Shown: positions 6,598-14,231 of the stretch, piece by piece | How positions within the stretch are numbered: the first letter of the stretch is position 1 | Layout of the letters: the number at the start of each line of letters is the position of its first letter | NCBI GenBank assembly: GCA_035566895.1 | Contig: DATMQA010000174.1 | Span: forward strand, 1 to 16,336 | Direction of reading: 5' to 3' | DNA length: 16,336 nucleotides | Source of the DNA: DATMQA01 sp035566895 | Lineage (GTDB): Bacteria > Verrucomicrobiota > Verrucomicrobiia > Limisphaerales > UBA8199 | Position numbers and translations under genes: made by a program | Notes under the pieces: model-generated | What the model was told of the DNA's origin: nothing | The model's database searches: none | What the model saw: the letters and a program-made list of their open reading frames with translations, nothing else

Positions 6598-7047
6598 ATG
6601 AAAAAAACGAAATGCTCAAAAATCGGATTTATATTCGGCGCTGCGCTCTTAGTGAGCCTGACAGGATGCATCGGCTACGTGGACGACCCGCGTTATGCCA
6701 GGGGGTACGCATCCCTACCGCCAGTGTACGTCGAGAGTGGAGTGGTGGTCCAGGACGATTATGTTTATTACCCCGATTACCAGGTTTATTACAGCGGCAG
6801 CACCCGCCAATGCGTGTATCTGGAAGGGAGCGCGTGGGTCACACGGCCGGCGCCGCCGGGCATCTCGTTTGACGTGATGTTCGCCTCGCCGTCGGTGAGG
6901 TTGGCGTTCCACGACTCCCCGTGGTTTCATCACGCGACGGTTGTCCGGCAGTACCCGAGACATTGGGCCCCGCCGGGCTCAAGTCACAGCAACAGGGAGG
7001 GCCGCGATGAAGGCCATGGCGAAAGTAACAGGAGAGGACACGACTAG
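6598..7047 (+). CDS. Tyr-rich small lipoprotein of unknown function
   Basis: This 149-aa lipoprotein has a hydrophobic signal (about residues 9-21), the lipobox LTGC and a lipidated C24. The mature part is rich in Tyr and Val (QDDYVYYPDYQVYYSG), followed by CVYLEGSAWVTRPAPP and a segment with FASPSVRLAFHDSPWFHH and VVRQYPRHWAPPG. I believe similar small proteins occur beside DUF6600 genes in other bacteria, as here, but the function is unknown. The start at 6598 is chosen over an in-frame ATG at 6553 because AGAGGAGA (6586-6593) sits at proper distance, the signal peptide begins there and the earlier start would overlap the upstream gene. The His/Arg/Gly-rich C-terminus looks disordered. The gene lies between the first lipoprotein and the DUF6600 gene with very short gaps. 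Confidence 0.82.
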   Translation: MKKTKCSKIGFIFGAALLVSLTGCIGYVDDPRYARGYASLPPVYVESGVVVQDDYVYYPDYQVYYSGSTRQCVYLEGSAWVTRPAPPGISFDVMFASPSVRLAFHDSPWFHHATVVRQYPRHWAPPGSSHSNREGRDEGHGESNRRGHD

Positions 7048-7048
7048 C

Positions 7049-8239
7049 ATGAACGACAGGAACATTTCCAACATAAGCAGTCAGCTAACCGCAGAAATGC
7101 AGAAAGTGAATACCATGAATAGAGCTAAACTCTTGGGCGGCAGATTCGGAATCGTGTTGTGCGGTGCCTTGCTCGGCTACACCGCTCACGGACAACCCTC
7201 GGTCTCGGTCGGGGTCAGTGTGCCCCTGCCCTCCGTCGAGGTGGCGCTGCCTGGCGTGCAGATTCGCGCCGAAAGCGACTTTTACGAACCGCTCACCCCC
7301 TACGGACGTTGGGAAGTCGTCGGCTCTTACGGCCGCTGCTGGATTCCCGGGCGAGTCGAGGCCGATTGGCGTCCCTATTGCGAGGGTTATTGGCAGCGCA
7401 CCGACGCCGGGTGGTACTGGGCCAGCGATGAACCGTGGGCCTGGGCCACCTATCACTACGGCCGCTGGGATTTGAGCCCGCGATTTGGCTGGTACTGGGT
7501 GCCACAGACGCAATGGGCCCCGGCCTGGGTTTCCTGGCACAGCGGTGGCGGATACGTCGGTTGGGCGCCGTTGTACCCATCCGGCGTCAGAGTCATCTCG
7601 CCGCGGGCGTATGTCTTCGTCGAAGAACGGCATTTCATGGAACCGGTTCGCCGTTCCACCCTGGTCGTCAATAACACCACGATCATCAACAAGACCGTGA
7701 TCATCGAAGCTCCGGCCACTGCCGTCATCGAAAAGGCCAGTGGACGAACGATCCAGGCAGTCCCGGTTCAGGAACTGCGCCACAAGCAGGAAGCCGCGGT
7801 CGTTGCGCAGCAACGGTCGCCGGTATCGGCGGGTGAGAAAAGAGCCCCGACGCCCGTTAACAGCCAGGCTGCACCCGGCGAAAAGAAAACCGTGATTGCT
7901 CACGTCCCGCCTCAGGCTGACAAGCCAACCGCGTCCACGCGTGACTCCACCGCGCCCGCCCCGAAGATTACCAGAGCGCAGCCCGAGACACGCAAGTCCG
8001 TTCCTGCCACTCCGGCCCCGAAGCCTGCGGCCAAGCCCGAGGCCAGGACTGAAAGCACGCATGCCGTCGCGAATAAGGAACCCGTCGCGCCGAAGGCCAA
8101 TCAGCAACCTGCGCAGCAGGAAAAGGCTGCCAAGCCATCGGACAAGAAAACGCAGCCCTCGGCTGGTGAAAAACCGGCCGCCAGTCCAAGCGCACCGGGC
8201 CCGGCCGAGAAAAGCCACGACAACAAATCCAAAGATTAA
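7049..8239 (+). CDS. DUF6600-type secreted protein with a long basic, Pro/Ala/Lys-rich tail
   Basis: This exported protein has a DUF6600-like Trp/Tyr-rich domain: FYEPLTPYGRWEVVGSYGRCW, then GYWQRTDAGWYWASDEPWAWATYHYGRW, FGWYWVPQTQWAPAWVSW and GYVGWAPL. A beta-rich segment (VVNNTTIINKTVII) follows, then about 150 residues of low-complexity Pro/Ala/Lys/Glu sequence up to the stop, probably disordered. The start is uncertain. ATG 7049 (396 aa) lies one base after the previous stop with GGAGAGG at 7031-7037. ATG 7115 (374 aa) gives a standard signal peptide, MNRAKLLGGRFGIVLCGALL, cleaved near AHG-Q. The domain's role is unknown; I know it from periplasmic or surface proteins in stress-type gene clusters. 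The tail could bind cell wall or nucleic acid by charge (inference). Confidence 0.85.
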   Translation: MNDRNISNISSQLTAEMQKVNTMNRAKLLGGRFGIVLCGALLGYTAHGQPSVSVGVSVPLPSVEVALPGVQIRAESDFYEPLTPYGRWEVVGSYGRCWIPGRVEADWRPYCEGYWQRTDAGWYWASDEPWAWATYHYGRWDLSPRFGWYWVPQTQWAPAWVSWHSGGGYVGWAPLYPSGVRVISPRAYVFVEERHFMEPVRRSTLVVNNTTIINKTVIIEAPATAVIEKASGRTIQAVPVQELRHKQEAAVVAQQRSPVSAGEKRAPTPVNSQAAPGEKKTVIAHVPPQADKPTASTRDSTAPAPKITRAQPETRKSVPATPAPKPAAKPEARTESTHAVANKEPVAPKANQQPAQQEKAAKPSDKKTQPSAGEKPAASPSAPGPAEKSHDNKSKD

Positions 8240-8268
8240 ACAAAACATCAAAAAACCAAAAAACGATC

Positions 8269-9060
8269 ATGATAAAAACATCTGTAATTAACACCCGCGA
8301 AACCTTAATCCTCGTGGCGGCCAGCGCCCTGCTGCTCGCCGGCGCGCCCCTGCGCGCCACCGAGACGGACGACCGCATCGAGTCCTCCGCCAAAAAGTCC
8401 TATGTGTTCAAACACTACCTCACCGACGATGCCATCAAAACCGAGTCCAAAAATGGCGCTGTCACCTTGACCGGCACGGTGGCCGTAGAATCCCACATCG
8501 GGCTGGCCCGGGACACCGTGTCAGGGCTGCCCGGCGTCAAGAGCGTGGATAATCAACTCACCCTCAAAGGGGAAGCCCCCGCTGAGCATTCCGATACCTG
8601 GGTCGGGCTGAAAGTGAAAACCGCGCTGCTGTTCCATCGCAACGTGAGAGCAACGAAGACCGACGTGAACGTCAAAGACGGCATCGTCTCGCTGAGTGGC
8701 GAGGCCTCCAGCATGGCTCAAAAGGAACTGACCACTGAATACGCCAAAGATGTCGAAGGCGTCAAAGACGTGAAGAACGAAATGACGATAGCCAAGACGG
8801 CAGCCAAGCCCGACGAAACCGCGGGCGAGAAGATTGACGACGCGTCCATCACGGCCCAGGTCAAGATGTCCTTGTTGTCTCACCGCTCGACGAGCGCCTT
8901 AAAAACCAAGGTCGAAACGACCGACGGCGTGGTCACCTTGACCGGCATTGCCAAAAACGCGGCCGAAAAATCCCTCGTCACCAAGCTTGCGACCGATATC
9001 GACGGGGTCAGCAGCGTGGTCAACAACATGACCATTGCTACGACTTTGAGCAAAAATTGA
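8269..9060 (+). CDS. Periplasmic protein with three BON domains (OsmY-like)
   Basis: This 263-aa exported protein has a signal peptide (about residues 1-30, ending in APLRA). Three BON domains follow at about 34-100, 110-175 and 188-257. Each has the pattern of a helix with a basic start, a beta hairpin with G-V-TLTG or G-IVSLSG (NGAVTLTG, DGIVSLSG, DGVVTLTG) and a closing GV-x-V-x-N segment (GVKSVDNQL, GVKDVKNEM, GVSSVVNNM). BON proteins such as OsmY bind phospholipid or envelope structures and are induced by osmotic or other envelope stress. E. coli OsmY has two BON domains, so three is larger. The leader 8240-8268 is strongly A-rich with no clear Shine-Dalgarno sequence. It follows the DUF6600 gene by 29 bp and probably belongs to the same transcript. 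Confidence 0.92.
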   Translation: MIKTSVINTRETLILVAASALLLAGAPLRATETDDRIESSAKKSYVFKHYLTDDAIKTESKNGAVTLTGTVAVESHIGLARDTVSGLPGVKSVDNQLTLKGEAPAEHSDTWVGLKVKTALLFHRNVRATKTDVNVKDGIVSLSGEASSMAQKELTTEYAKDVEGVKDVKNEMTIAKTAAKPDETAGEKIDDASITAQVKMSLLSHRSTSALKTKVETTDGVVTLTGIAKNAAEKSLVTKLATDIDGVSSVVNNMTIATTLSKN

Positions 9061-9080
9061 ACAATGAATCTCTGTGGGTT

Positions 9081-9094
9081 GGCGCGGACGCGCC
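9081..9094 (+). other. Short GC hairpin between the BON and DUF5670 genes
   Basis: GGCGCGGACGCGCC can fold with a 5-bp stem and a GGAC loop. No T run follows, so it is not a standard terminator. It might stabilise or process the transcript between the two cistrons. The assignment is tentative. Confidence 0.3.
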
Positions 9095-9134
9095 GGCCCG
9101 CAGCGGTTCCAAATCAAACTAAGAGGTAAAAACT

Positions 9135-9284
9135 ATGTTATACACAATTGCGGTAATTCTGATCATCCTGTGGCTGCTCGGTCTGGTAACCAGTTACACG
9201 ATGGGAGGGATAATTCATGTCCTGCTGGTGGTTGCCATTGTCATGGTGCTGGCCAACTTCATTTCCGGGCGCAGAGGGGCGTGA
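9135..9284 (+). CDS. DUF5670/lmo0937-type 49-aa membrane peptide
   Basis: This 49-aa protein begins MLYTIAVILIILWLLGLVTS and continues YTMGGIIHVLLVVAIVMVLANF before a short basic tail (SGRRGA). This is the typical layout of the lmo0937/DUF5670 family: two hydrophobic helices separated by a short glycine-containing turn. It is expected in the inner membrane. Members occur widely next to stress genes (CsbD, BON, DUF3185), but their action is unknown. AGAGGT (9122-9127) lies upstream of the ATG as a plausible ribosome-binding site. It sits 74 bp after the BON gene and 59 bp before the DUF3185 gene. Confidence 0.85.
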   Translation: MLYTIAVILIILWLLGLVTSYTMGGIIHVLLVVAIVMVLANFISGRRGA

Positions 9285-9343
9285 GGCGGAAATGAAAAGC
9301 GCAACTCACCTGGCGATAAATCATCGACGGATTGAAAGACTTT

Positions 9344-9550
9344 ATGAGCAAACTCATTTCTCTGGCTCTGCTGGTGGGCGGCATAGTTCTGATCGTCACT
9401 GGCATTAACGCCACGAACTCATTCAGTTCGGACGTCTCGAGGTTCTTTTCCGGTTCGCCGACTGATAAGGCGGTATGGATGCTCATTGGAGGCATCCTCG
9501 CGGCGGTCGCAGGGCTCGCGACGCTGTTGCGCGGTCCGAAACACGCCTGA
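9344..9550 (+). CDS. DUF3185 family membrane protein
   Basis: This 68-aa protein has two transmembrane helices: LISLALLVGGIVLIVTGI at the N-terminus and VWMLIGGILAAVAGLATLL at the C-terminus. The central loop NSFSSDVSRFFSGSPTDKAVW is characteristic of the DUF3185 family. Its cellular role is unknown; it is a small inner-membrane protein often beside stress-related genes. ATG 9344 gives the usual family N-terminus, while an in-frame TTG at 9332 would add four residues. It is the last gene of the co-directional envelope cluster before the 256-bp gap that holds an inverted repeat. Confidence 0.88.
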   Translation: MSKLISLALLVGGIVLIVTGINATNSFSSDVSRFFSGSPTDKAVWMLIGGILAAVAGLATLLRGPKHA

Positions 9551-9652
9551 GTGCGTAAGTCCGAACCGCGCTGCTCGGAGCCTTACTGGCTTTATGAACT
9601 CGGTACTACTACAGTCCAACATGTTCGCAGCCTGCGAGGATTCTTCTCGACG

Positions 9653-9766
9653 CCGGAGCGCGGACATTCTTGTCCGCAGCAATGCCCGCGCCCGCGAACC
9701 GCGCCAGGTATTTCTACGGCTCTCACTGGACCTGCGTTGCTGCGGGCAAAAATGTCCGCGCTCCGG
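9653..9766. repeat. Imperfect inverted repeat with 30-bp arms (REP/MITE-like)
   Basis: The left arm (9653-9682, beginning CCGGAGCGCGGACATT) and the right arm (9737-9766, ending AATGTCCGCGCTCCGG) are reverse complements with two mismatches, separated by 54 nt. Each arm contains its own smaller near-palindrome (GCGGACATTCTTGTCCGC on the left). The element fills most of the gap between the DUF3185 and DUF748 genes. A transcript could form a long hairpin. I see no transposase and no flanking target duplication. Confidence 0.8.
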
Positions 9767-9806
9767 TCGGTTGCGGCCCGGTTGCTCGGCGGAAAGTGCG
9801 GTTTAA

Positions 9807-12800
9807 GTGAAATTGTCCTTCCTCGAATCCATCTCGCTTCGGCGCAAAAAACTCGCGGGCTGGGCGGCCGCGCTGTTTCTGTTCTACACGGTTCTGGGTT
9901 TTTTCGCTTTGCCGCCCATCGTGCGGCTGGTCGCGGTGAAGCAGTTGTCGAAACAACTTGACCGGCCAGTCACGATTCGGAAAGTTCGGCTCAATCCCTA
10001 TACATTCTCCGCTACCATCCGGGGTTTGTTGGTTAAGGACAAGGATGGCGAGCCGCTGGTCTCGTGGGATGAAGCCTACGTGAATTTCCAACTCGTTTCG
10101 CTCTTCCGCCACGCTTGGATTTTCAAAGAGGTCAGCTTGTTGCAGCCCTTCGTGCGCGTGCGGGTGAACAAGGATTACACGCTGAATTTCTCGGATATTG
10201 TCGATAAATTTTCGCAGGCCGCTGCCTCAAAACCCAGTGAAACCGTCAATCCCCGCCCGTGGAGAATAAAGCGGCTGCGCCTGGCCGGCGGGAGTGTGTC
10301 TTTCGCCGACCTGACCCCCCGGGTGCCCTTCCGAAGAACCGTTGGTCCTCTACAGATGACGGTCAGCAATTTCAAAACTGACTCCGACTACCAGAACGTA
10401 TTTGCGCTTTCCGGGATCTCCGAAGGTGGAGAGCGGTTCGCATGGAAAGGCTCGCTATCCCTCGCTCCGTTCCGCTCCGAAGGCGAGTTTTCGCTGGATG
10501 GGTTTGCGCTAACGACCTGCGCGCCGCTCTACCAGGACCTGTTCCGCTTTGAAATCAAAGACGGCGTGCTCAACCTTCATTCCACCTACCGCTATGAAAG
10601 CAGCGCCACCACCAATTTTCTGGCGGTGACGAATACGACTTTTGGGCTCAAGTCCCTGCGGATGGTGGAAAAGGACACCGGCCAGGCGGTGGTCGAGGTC
10701 TCCAACTTTGTCGTAACGGGTGCCAGCGTGGACGCGATGGGCCGTCAAGCCGAGGCGGACACCATGACAGTGACGGGCGGCCGGTTCGTCCTGCGCCGCA
10801 ATAAAGACACTTCGGTCAATGCCATCGAATTATTGAAACCAGCCGACTCGGCGCCGGCAGCCCCGGGCGGGATTCTACTACTGCTCCGCGCGATGACCAA
10901 TCTGGTGGCGATGCTGGTCAACACTACCAATCTCTCAAACGGCACCATCCGCGACCTCAACCTCACCAACTGCGCGCTGCGCCTGGAAGATCTGGTGAAC
11001 GTGCAACCGGTTCGGCTCGACTTGGAAGATATCGCGGTTGACGGGAAGAATATTTCCAACCGCCCCGGGACGAACATAACTGCTGCGGTTTCGCTGCGCT
11101 GGGACACCAACGGCACCGTGCGAGCGGGCATTAAGGCGGCTCTTTCTCCGGCCAGCGCGGAAGTAACGCTGGCATTCGAGCAATTGAATTTGCGTCCGCT
11201 GGCCCCCTACCTGGAGCCGCACCTGGATATTTTCGTGTTGGGCAGCAAGCTCGGCCTGGCGGGCACGATGCAGCTGCGCAGCACCAAGGATGCGTTGCCC
11301 GAGGTCCGTTTCGACGGAGATGCGCGGCTGGACGGGTTCTCGCTCGCCGAGGGCAGCGCCACCGAAAACCTGCTCCAATGGGATTCGTTGCGGTTGTCCG
11401 GTATTGAAGCCAACCTCAATCCGCCGGTGGTCTCGGTGAAGCAAGCGAGTCTGGAGGATGTGTTTGCGCGGTTGATCATCGAGACCAACCGAACGTTCAA
11501 CCTCCTGAGCGCGTTGCGCCGGGGCGGCACCAATGTGGCGGCCGCACTGCAATCGACGAATGCGGCAGCACCGGCGCGGCCAAAAGTTTCCCTGGCTTCG
11601 GTGGTTATCTCCAATGCCAACGTCCATTTCATCGACCGCTCGCTGCGGCCCAATGTGAACATCACTCTCGAGCAACTTGGCGGCACGCTTTCCGGGCTCT
11701 CCTCCGATGATCCCCAGCGGGCCGACCTCCATCTGCAAGGCACGGTCGATAAAACCGCGCGGGCCGACATTACCGGGAAGATAAACCCGTGGAATTCAAA
11801 GCAGCCGATGGATTTGAAAATTTCGCTTCAAGGTATGGACCTCCTGCCGGAAGACCCCTATTCAGGGAAGTACCTTGGCTACCGGTTGGAGAAAGGCGCA
11901 TTGAGCGCGCAGCTCACCTATCAGATTACCGAACAAAAACTGAAATCGGAGAACCACCTGACGCTGGACCACCTCACGCTCGGCCGGAAAGTTGAGAGCG
12001 CCGATGCCACCAGCCTTCCCGTGCGCCTGGCCATCGCGCTGCTGAAAGACCGCGATGGAAGGATTGCCTTGGAGGTCCCGATCAGCGGCAGCCTGGACGA
12101 TCCGCAATTTAACCTGGGCAAAGTGGCTTATCTCGCCATTCAGTCGGTGCTGACTAGAGTCGTCACTTCACCGTTTTCAGCTCTGGGCGCGCTCTTCGGG
12201 GGAAAAGGCGAGGAACTAAGCTTCCAGGAGTTCCAGCCGGGCTCGACGAATCTCCTGCCCGCCGCCATCGTGAAGTTGGACGCGTTGGCCAACGGCCTCT
12301 ATGAGCGTCCGGAATTACAGTTGGAGATCGAGGGTAGTGCCGACCTGTTGACCGACCTCGAGGCTTTGCGCCGCGAGAAACTGAACCGACAATTCCCGGT
12401 GCAAAAATGGAACGCCGCCGCGAACCTGTTTACGGCCGGAACCAACGCTGCTGCCGCAGAAACCCCTACGCCCCGAATTTCCCGGCAGGCGCTTGCTTTC
12501 GACAAAGGGGCCTCCTTGCTCAGGAGCCCGGTGGCCTACTCGTTAACTATTCCCATCGAATCCACGCTCACACAAAACCATCCCGCACAGAGTTACTTGC
12601 GAGCATTTGCCGACGACAAAGGCGCAACGGCCCTGATGCTGATCTTCGCGCCTGTGGGGGGTGCCGGAGACCCGGACTCGGAGCGTGAGCTTCTGGAAAC
12701 GGTGGAAATCTCTCCCGATGCTCTTCCGACCTTGGCGAGCGAGCGCGCCCGAAACGTGAGAGCATACCTGCTTCAAACCAGGAAGGTCGAACCGCAGAGA

Positions 12801-12863
12801 ATCACCGAGTCAGTCCGAGGCGCGGGTTCCAAAGGCAGCCGCGTGTATGTTCGGCTGCAATGA
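9807..12863 (+). CDS. DUF748 / AsmA-like membrane-anchored periplasmic protein
   Basis: This is a large protein of 1018 aa, a normal size for the DUF748 family. A basic N-terminus (LRRKK) precedes one transmembrane helix (about residues 16-38). The rest should be periplasmic and beta-rich. AsmA/TamB-like features are visible: LNPYTFSATIRGLLVKDKDG and SLFRHAWIFKEVSLLQPFVRV near the start, repeated beta stretches in the middle, and the DUF748 block GRIALEVPISGSLDDPQFNLGK followed by VVTSPFSALGALFGG (about 750-800). The last third includes LQLEIEGSAD and a closing ARNVRAYLL...ITESVRG segment seen in family members. AsmA-like proteins are thought to bridge the envelope and move phospholipids; a similar role here is inference. 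The start is GTG at 9807, with GGAAAG (9791-9796) as ribosome-binding site. No terminator is visible after the stop. Confidence 0.87.
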   Translation: MKLSFLESISLRRKKLAGWAAALFLFYTVLGFFALPPIVRLVAVKQLSKQLDRPVTIRKVRLNPYTFSATIRGLLVKDKDGEPLVSWDEAYVNFQLVSLFRHAWIFKEVSLLQPFVRVRVNKDYTLNFSDIVDKFSQAAASKPSETVNPRPWRIKRLRLAGGSVSFADLTPRVPFRRTVGPLQMTVSNFKTDSDYQNVFALSGISEGGERFAWKGSLSLAPFRSEGEFSLDGFALTTCAPLYQDLFRFEIKDGVLNLHSTYRYESSATTNFLAVTNTTFGLKSLRMVEKDTGQAVVEVSNFVVTGASVDAMGRQAEADTMTVTGGRFVLRRNKDTSVNAIELLKPADSAPAAPGGILLLLRAMTNLVAMLVNTTNLSNGTIRDLNLTNCALRLEDLVNVQPVRLDLEDIAVDGKNISNRPGTNITAAVSLRWDTNGTVRAGIKAALSPASAEVTLAFEQLNLRPLAPYLEPHLDIFVLGSKLGLAGTMQLRSTKDALPEVRFDGDARLDGFSLAEGSATENLLQWDSLRLSGIEANLNPPVVSVKQASLEDVFARLIIETNRTFNLLSALRRGGTNVAAALQSTNAAAPARPKVSLASVVISNANVHFIDRSLRPNVNITLEQLGGTLSGLSSDDPQRADLHLQGTVDKTARADITGKINPWNSKQPMDLKISLQGMDLLPEDPYSGKYLGYRLEKGALSAQLTYQITEQKLKSENHLTLDHLTLGRKVESADATSLPVRLAIALLKDRDGRIALEVPISGSLDDPQFNLGKVAYLAIQSVLTRVVTSPFSALGALFGGKGEELSFQEFQPGSTNLLPAAIVKLDALANGLYERPELQLEIEGSADLLTDLEALRREKLNRQFPVQKWNAAANLFTAGTNAAAAETPTPRISRQALAFDKGASLLRSPVAYSLTIPIESTLTQNHPAQSYLRAFADDKGATALMLIFAPVGGAGDPDSERELLETVEISPDALPTLASERARNVRAYLLQTRKVEPQRITESVRGAGSKGSRVYVRLQ

Positions 12864-12927
12864 TGCGGTGAGCGCCACCCACCTTCCAGCATTCCGTGGA
12901 CAAGCATCACTTTTCTCACGATCGATA

Positions 12928-12986
12928 GGGGGAAATACCCCCCGGTCAACCCCTGATTATTCGATTTCATTTTGCTGGTTTACTCT
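12928..12986 (+). promoter_or_regulatory. Candidate activator-dependent promoter, copy 3 (histidine-kinase operon)
   Basis: GGGGGAAATACCCCCC (12928-12943) is followed by CGGTCAACCCC (12943-12953) and a -10-like TACTCT (12981-12986). Taking the inner four C (12938-12941), the distance to the -10 is 40 bp, the same as copy 2. The 92-bp repeat found before the other two copies is absent here, so the conserved boxes are not simply part of that repeat. No good -35 hexamer is present. Confidence 0.58.
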
Positions 12987-12992
12987 TACGGG

Positions 12993-14228
12993 GTGAGCAC
13001 CGTCCACATGAAACCGACCCGCCGTATCAGCCGGCCAATAAAGCCAGGCCCTGCCCGGAAAGTTGTGCTGTTGCACATCTCGCCAGCCGCCTTGCGGACT
13101 TCGGAGATTCGTTATCGCCGGCTCTTTGAAGCCGCGCGCGACGGCATTTTAATTCTCGACCCCATCTCCCGCAAAATCACCGACGCCAATCCATTCATGT
13201 CGGAACTTTTGGGCTACCCGCGGGAAGAATTGCTCGGCAAGGAGCTTTGGGAAATCGGCCTGCTTAAGGATGAAAAAGCCAGCCGGTCGGCCTTTCGCGA
13301 GTTGCAAAAGAATCATTTTATTCGCTATGAGAATCTGCCGCTCCAAAACAAAGCGGGCCAGCGCCACGAAGTCGAGTTTGTCAGCAATCTTTACGACGAG
13401 GACGGACGAAAAGTCATCCAGTGCAACATTCGCGACATTACCGAGCGCAAGCAAGGCGAGCGCGCGCTCTCCGCGGCTAATGATAAGATTGCGCGGCATG
13501 CCCTCGAGCTGGAGCAAGTGGTCAAGGAACGCACCGGGGAACTCCGCGATACCATCGGCGAACTGGAAGGCTTCTCTTACAGCGTATCGCATGACATGCG
13601 CGCGCCGTTGCGGGCCATGCAAAGCTTCGCTCAGTTTCTGGTGGATGAATACGGCAGCAAGCTGGACGAACAAGGAGTCAATTATCTTCACCAGATCATG
13701 CGCTCCGCCCTGCGGCTCGACCAACTCATCCAGGATGTCTTGAGCTACACTCGGGTTCTCCATGCAGACTTGCCGCTGGGACCGGTGGATCTGGACCGGC
13801 TGGTGCGCGACATCGTTGAGACCTTCCCGAATGGGCAACCGCTCAAACCGCAAATACGAATCAAAGGCACGCTGCCGCACGTCCTGGCTAATGGGGCGCT
13901 CTTGGCTCAATGCGTCTCCAACCTGCTGACCAACGGCGCAAAATTTGTTGCGTTTGGGACCACACCGCGCCTGGAGGTTTCGGCGGAACAGAGCGCGGGT
14001 GCGTCGGTTCGGGTGTGGTTTAAGGACAACGGCATCGGCATTGCCGCCGAAAATCACGAGCGCATTTTCCGCTTGTTCGAGCGAATTAACACGACCAAGG
14101 AGTACGAAGGGACCGGCATTGGGCTGACCATCGTGCGCAAGGCGGCCGAACGCATGAACGGGCAGGTCGGCTTTAAATCGGAGCTGGGCAAAGGCAGCAG
14201 CTTCTGGATTCAATTAAGGAAGGCCTAG
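12993..14228 (+). CDS. Cytosolic PAS-domain sensor histidine kinase
   Basis: This kinase is 411 aa from GTG 12993. It has no transmembrane helix. A PAS domain with a PAC tail (about residues 37-155: YRRLFEAARDGILILD ... CNIRDITERK) is followed by a helical linker. The HisKA domain carries the H-box SVSHDMRAPLR with the phospho-acceptor H200. The ATPase domain has the N-box NLLTNGAKF (N314), DNGIGI (345-350), the F-box IFRLFERI and GTGIGL (373-378). This layout is common among kinases paired with Rcp1-type receivers, and such a receiver follows after 3 bp. The signal bound by PAS is unknown and no haem or flavin motif can be assigned. Start choices are GTG 12993, ATG 13008 (a 406-aa form) and TTG 12972. 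I prefer 12993 because it lies seven bases after the -10, as at the DUF3494 gene. Confidence 0.93.
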   Translation: MSTVHMKPTRRISRPIKPGPARKVVLLHISPAALRTSEIRYRRLFEAARDGILILDPISRKITDANPFMSELLGYPREELLGKELWEIGLLKDEKASRSAFRELQKNHFIRYENLPLQNKAGQRHEVEFVSNLYDEDGRKVIQCNIRDITERKQGERALSAANDKIARHALELEQVVKERTGELRDTIGELEGFSYSVSHDMRAPLRAMQSFAQFLVDEYGSKLDEQGVNYLHQIMRSALRLDQLIQDVLSYTRVLHADLPLGPVDLDRLVRDIVETFPNGQPLKPQIRIKGTLPHVLANGALLAQCVSNLLTNGAKFVAFGTTPRLEVSAEQSAGASVRVWFKDNGIGIAAENHERIFRLFERINTTKEYEGTGIGLTIVRKAAERMNGQVGFKSELGKGSSFWIQLRKA

Positions 14229-14231
14229 GGC

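Noticed and set aside
7085..8251. 388-codon minus-strand frame opposite the DUF6600 gene
   Set aside because: It is an antisense shadow of a GC-rich gene with a Pro/Ala/Lys tail. The sense frame has a signal peptide and a recognisable domain; the antisense frame has only Arg/Gly-rich low complexity.
9551..9961. Frames of 106-136 codons covering the inverted repeat and the start of the DUF748 gene
   Set aside because: They translate the inverted repeat and overlap the well-supported DUF748 frame. No domain is visible.
13149..14213. 354-codon minus-strand frame opposite the histidine kinase
   Set aside because: The + strand carries all kinase motifs (H-box, N-box, G-boxes). The antisense frame has no recognisable domain and simply mirrors codon bias.
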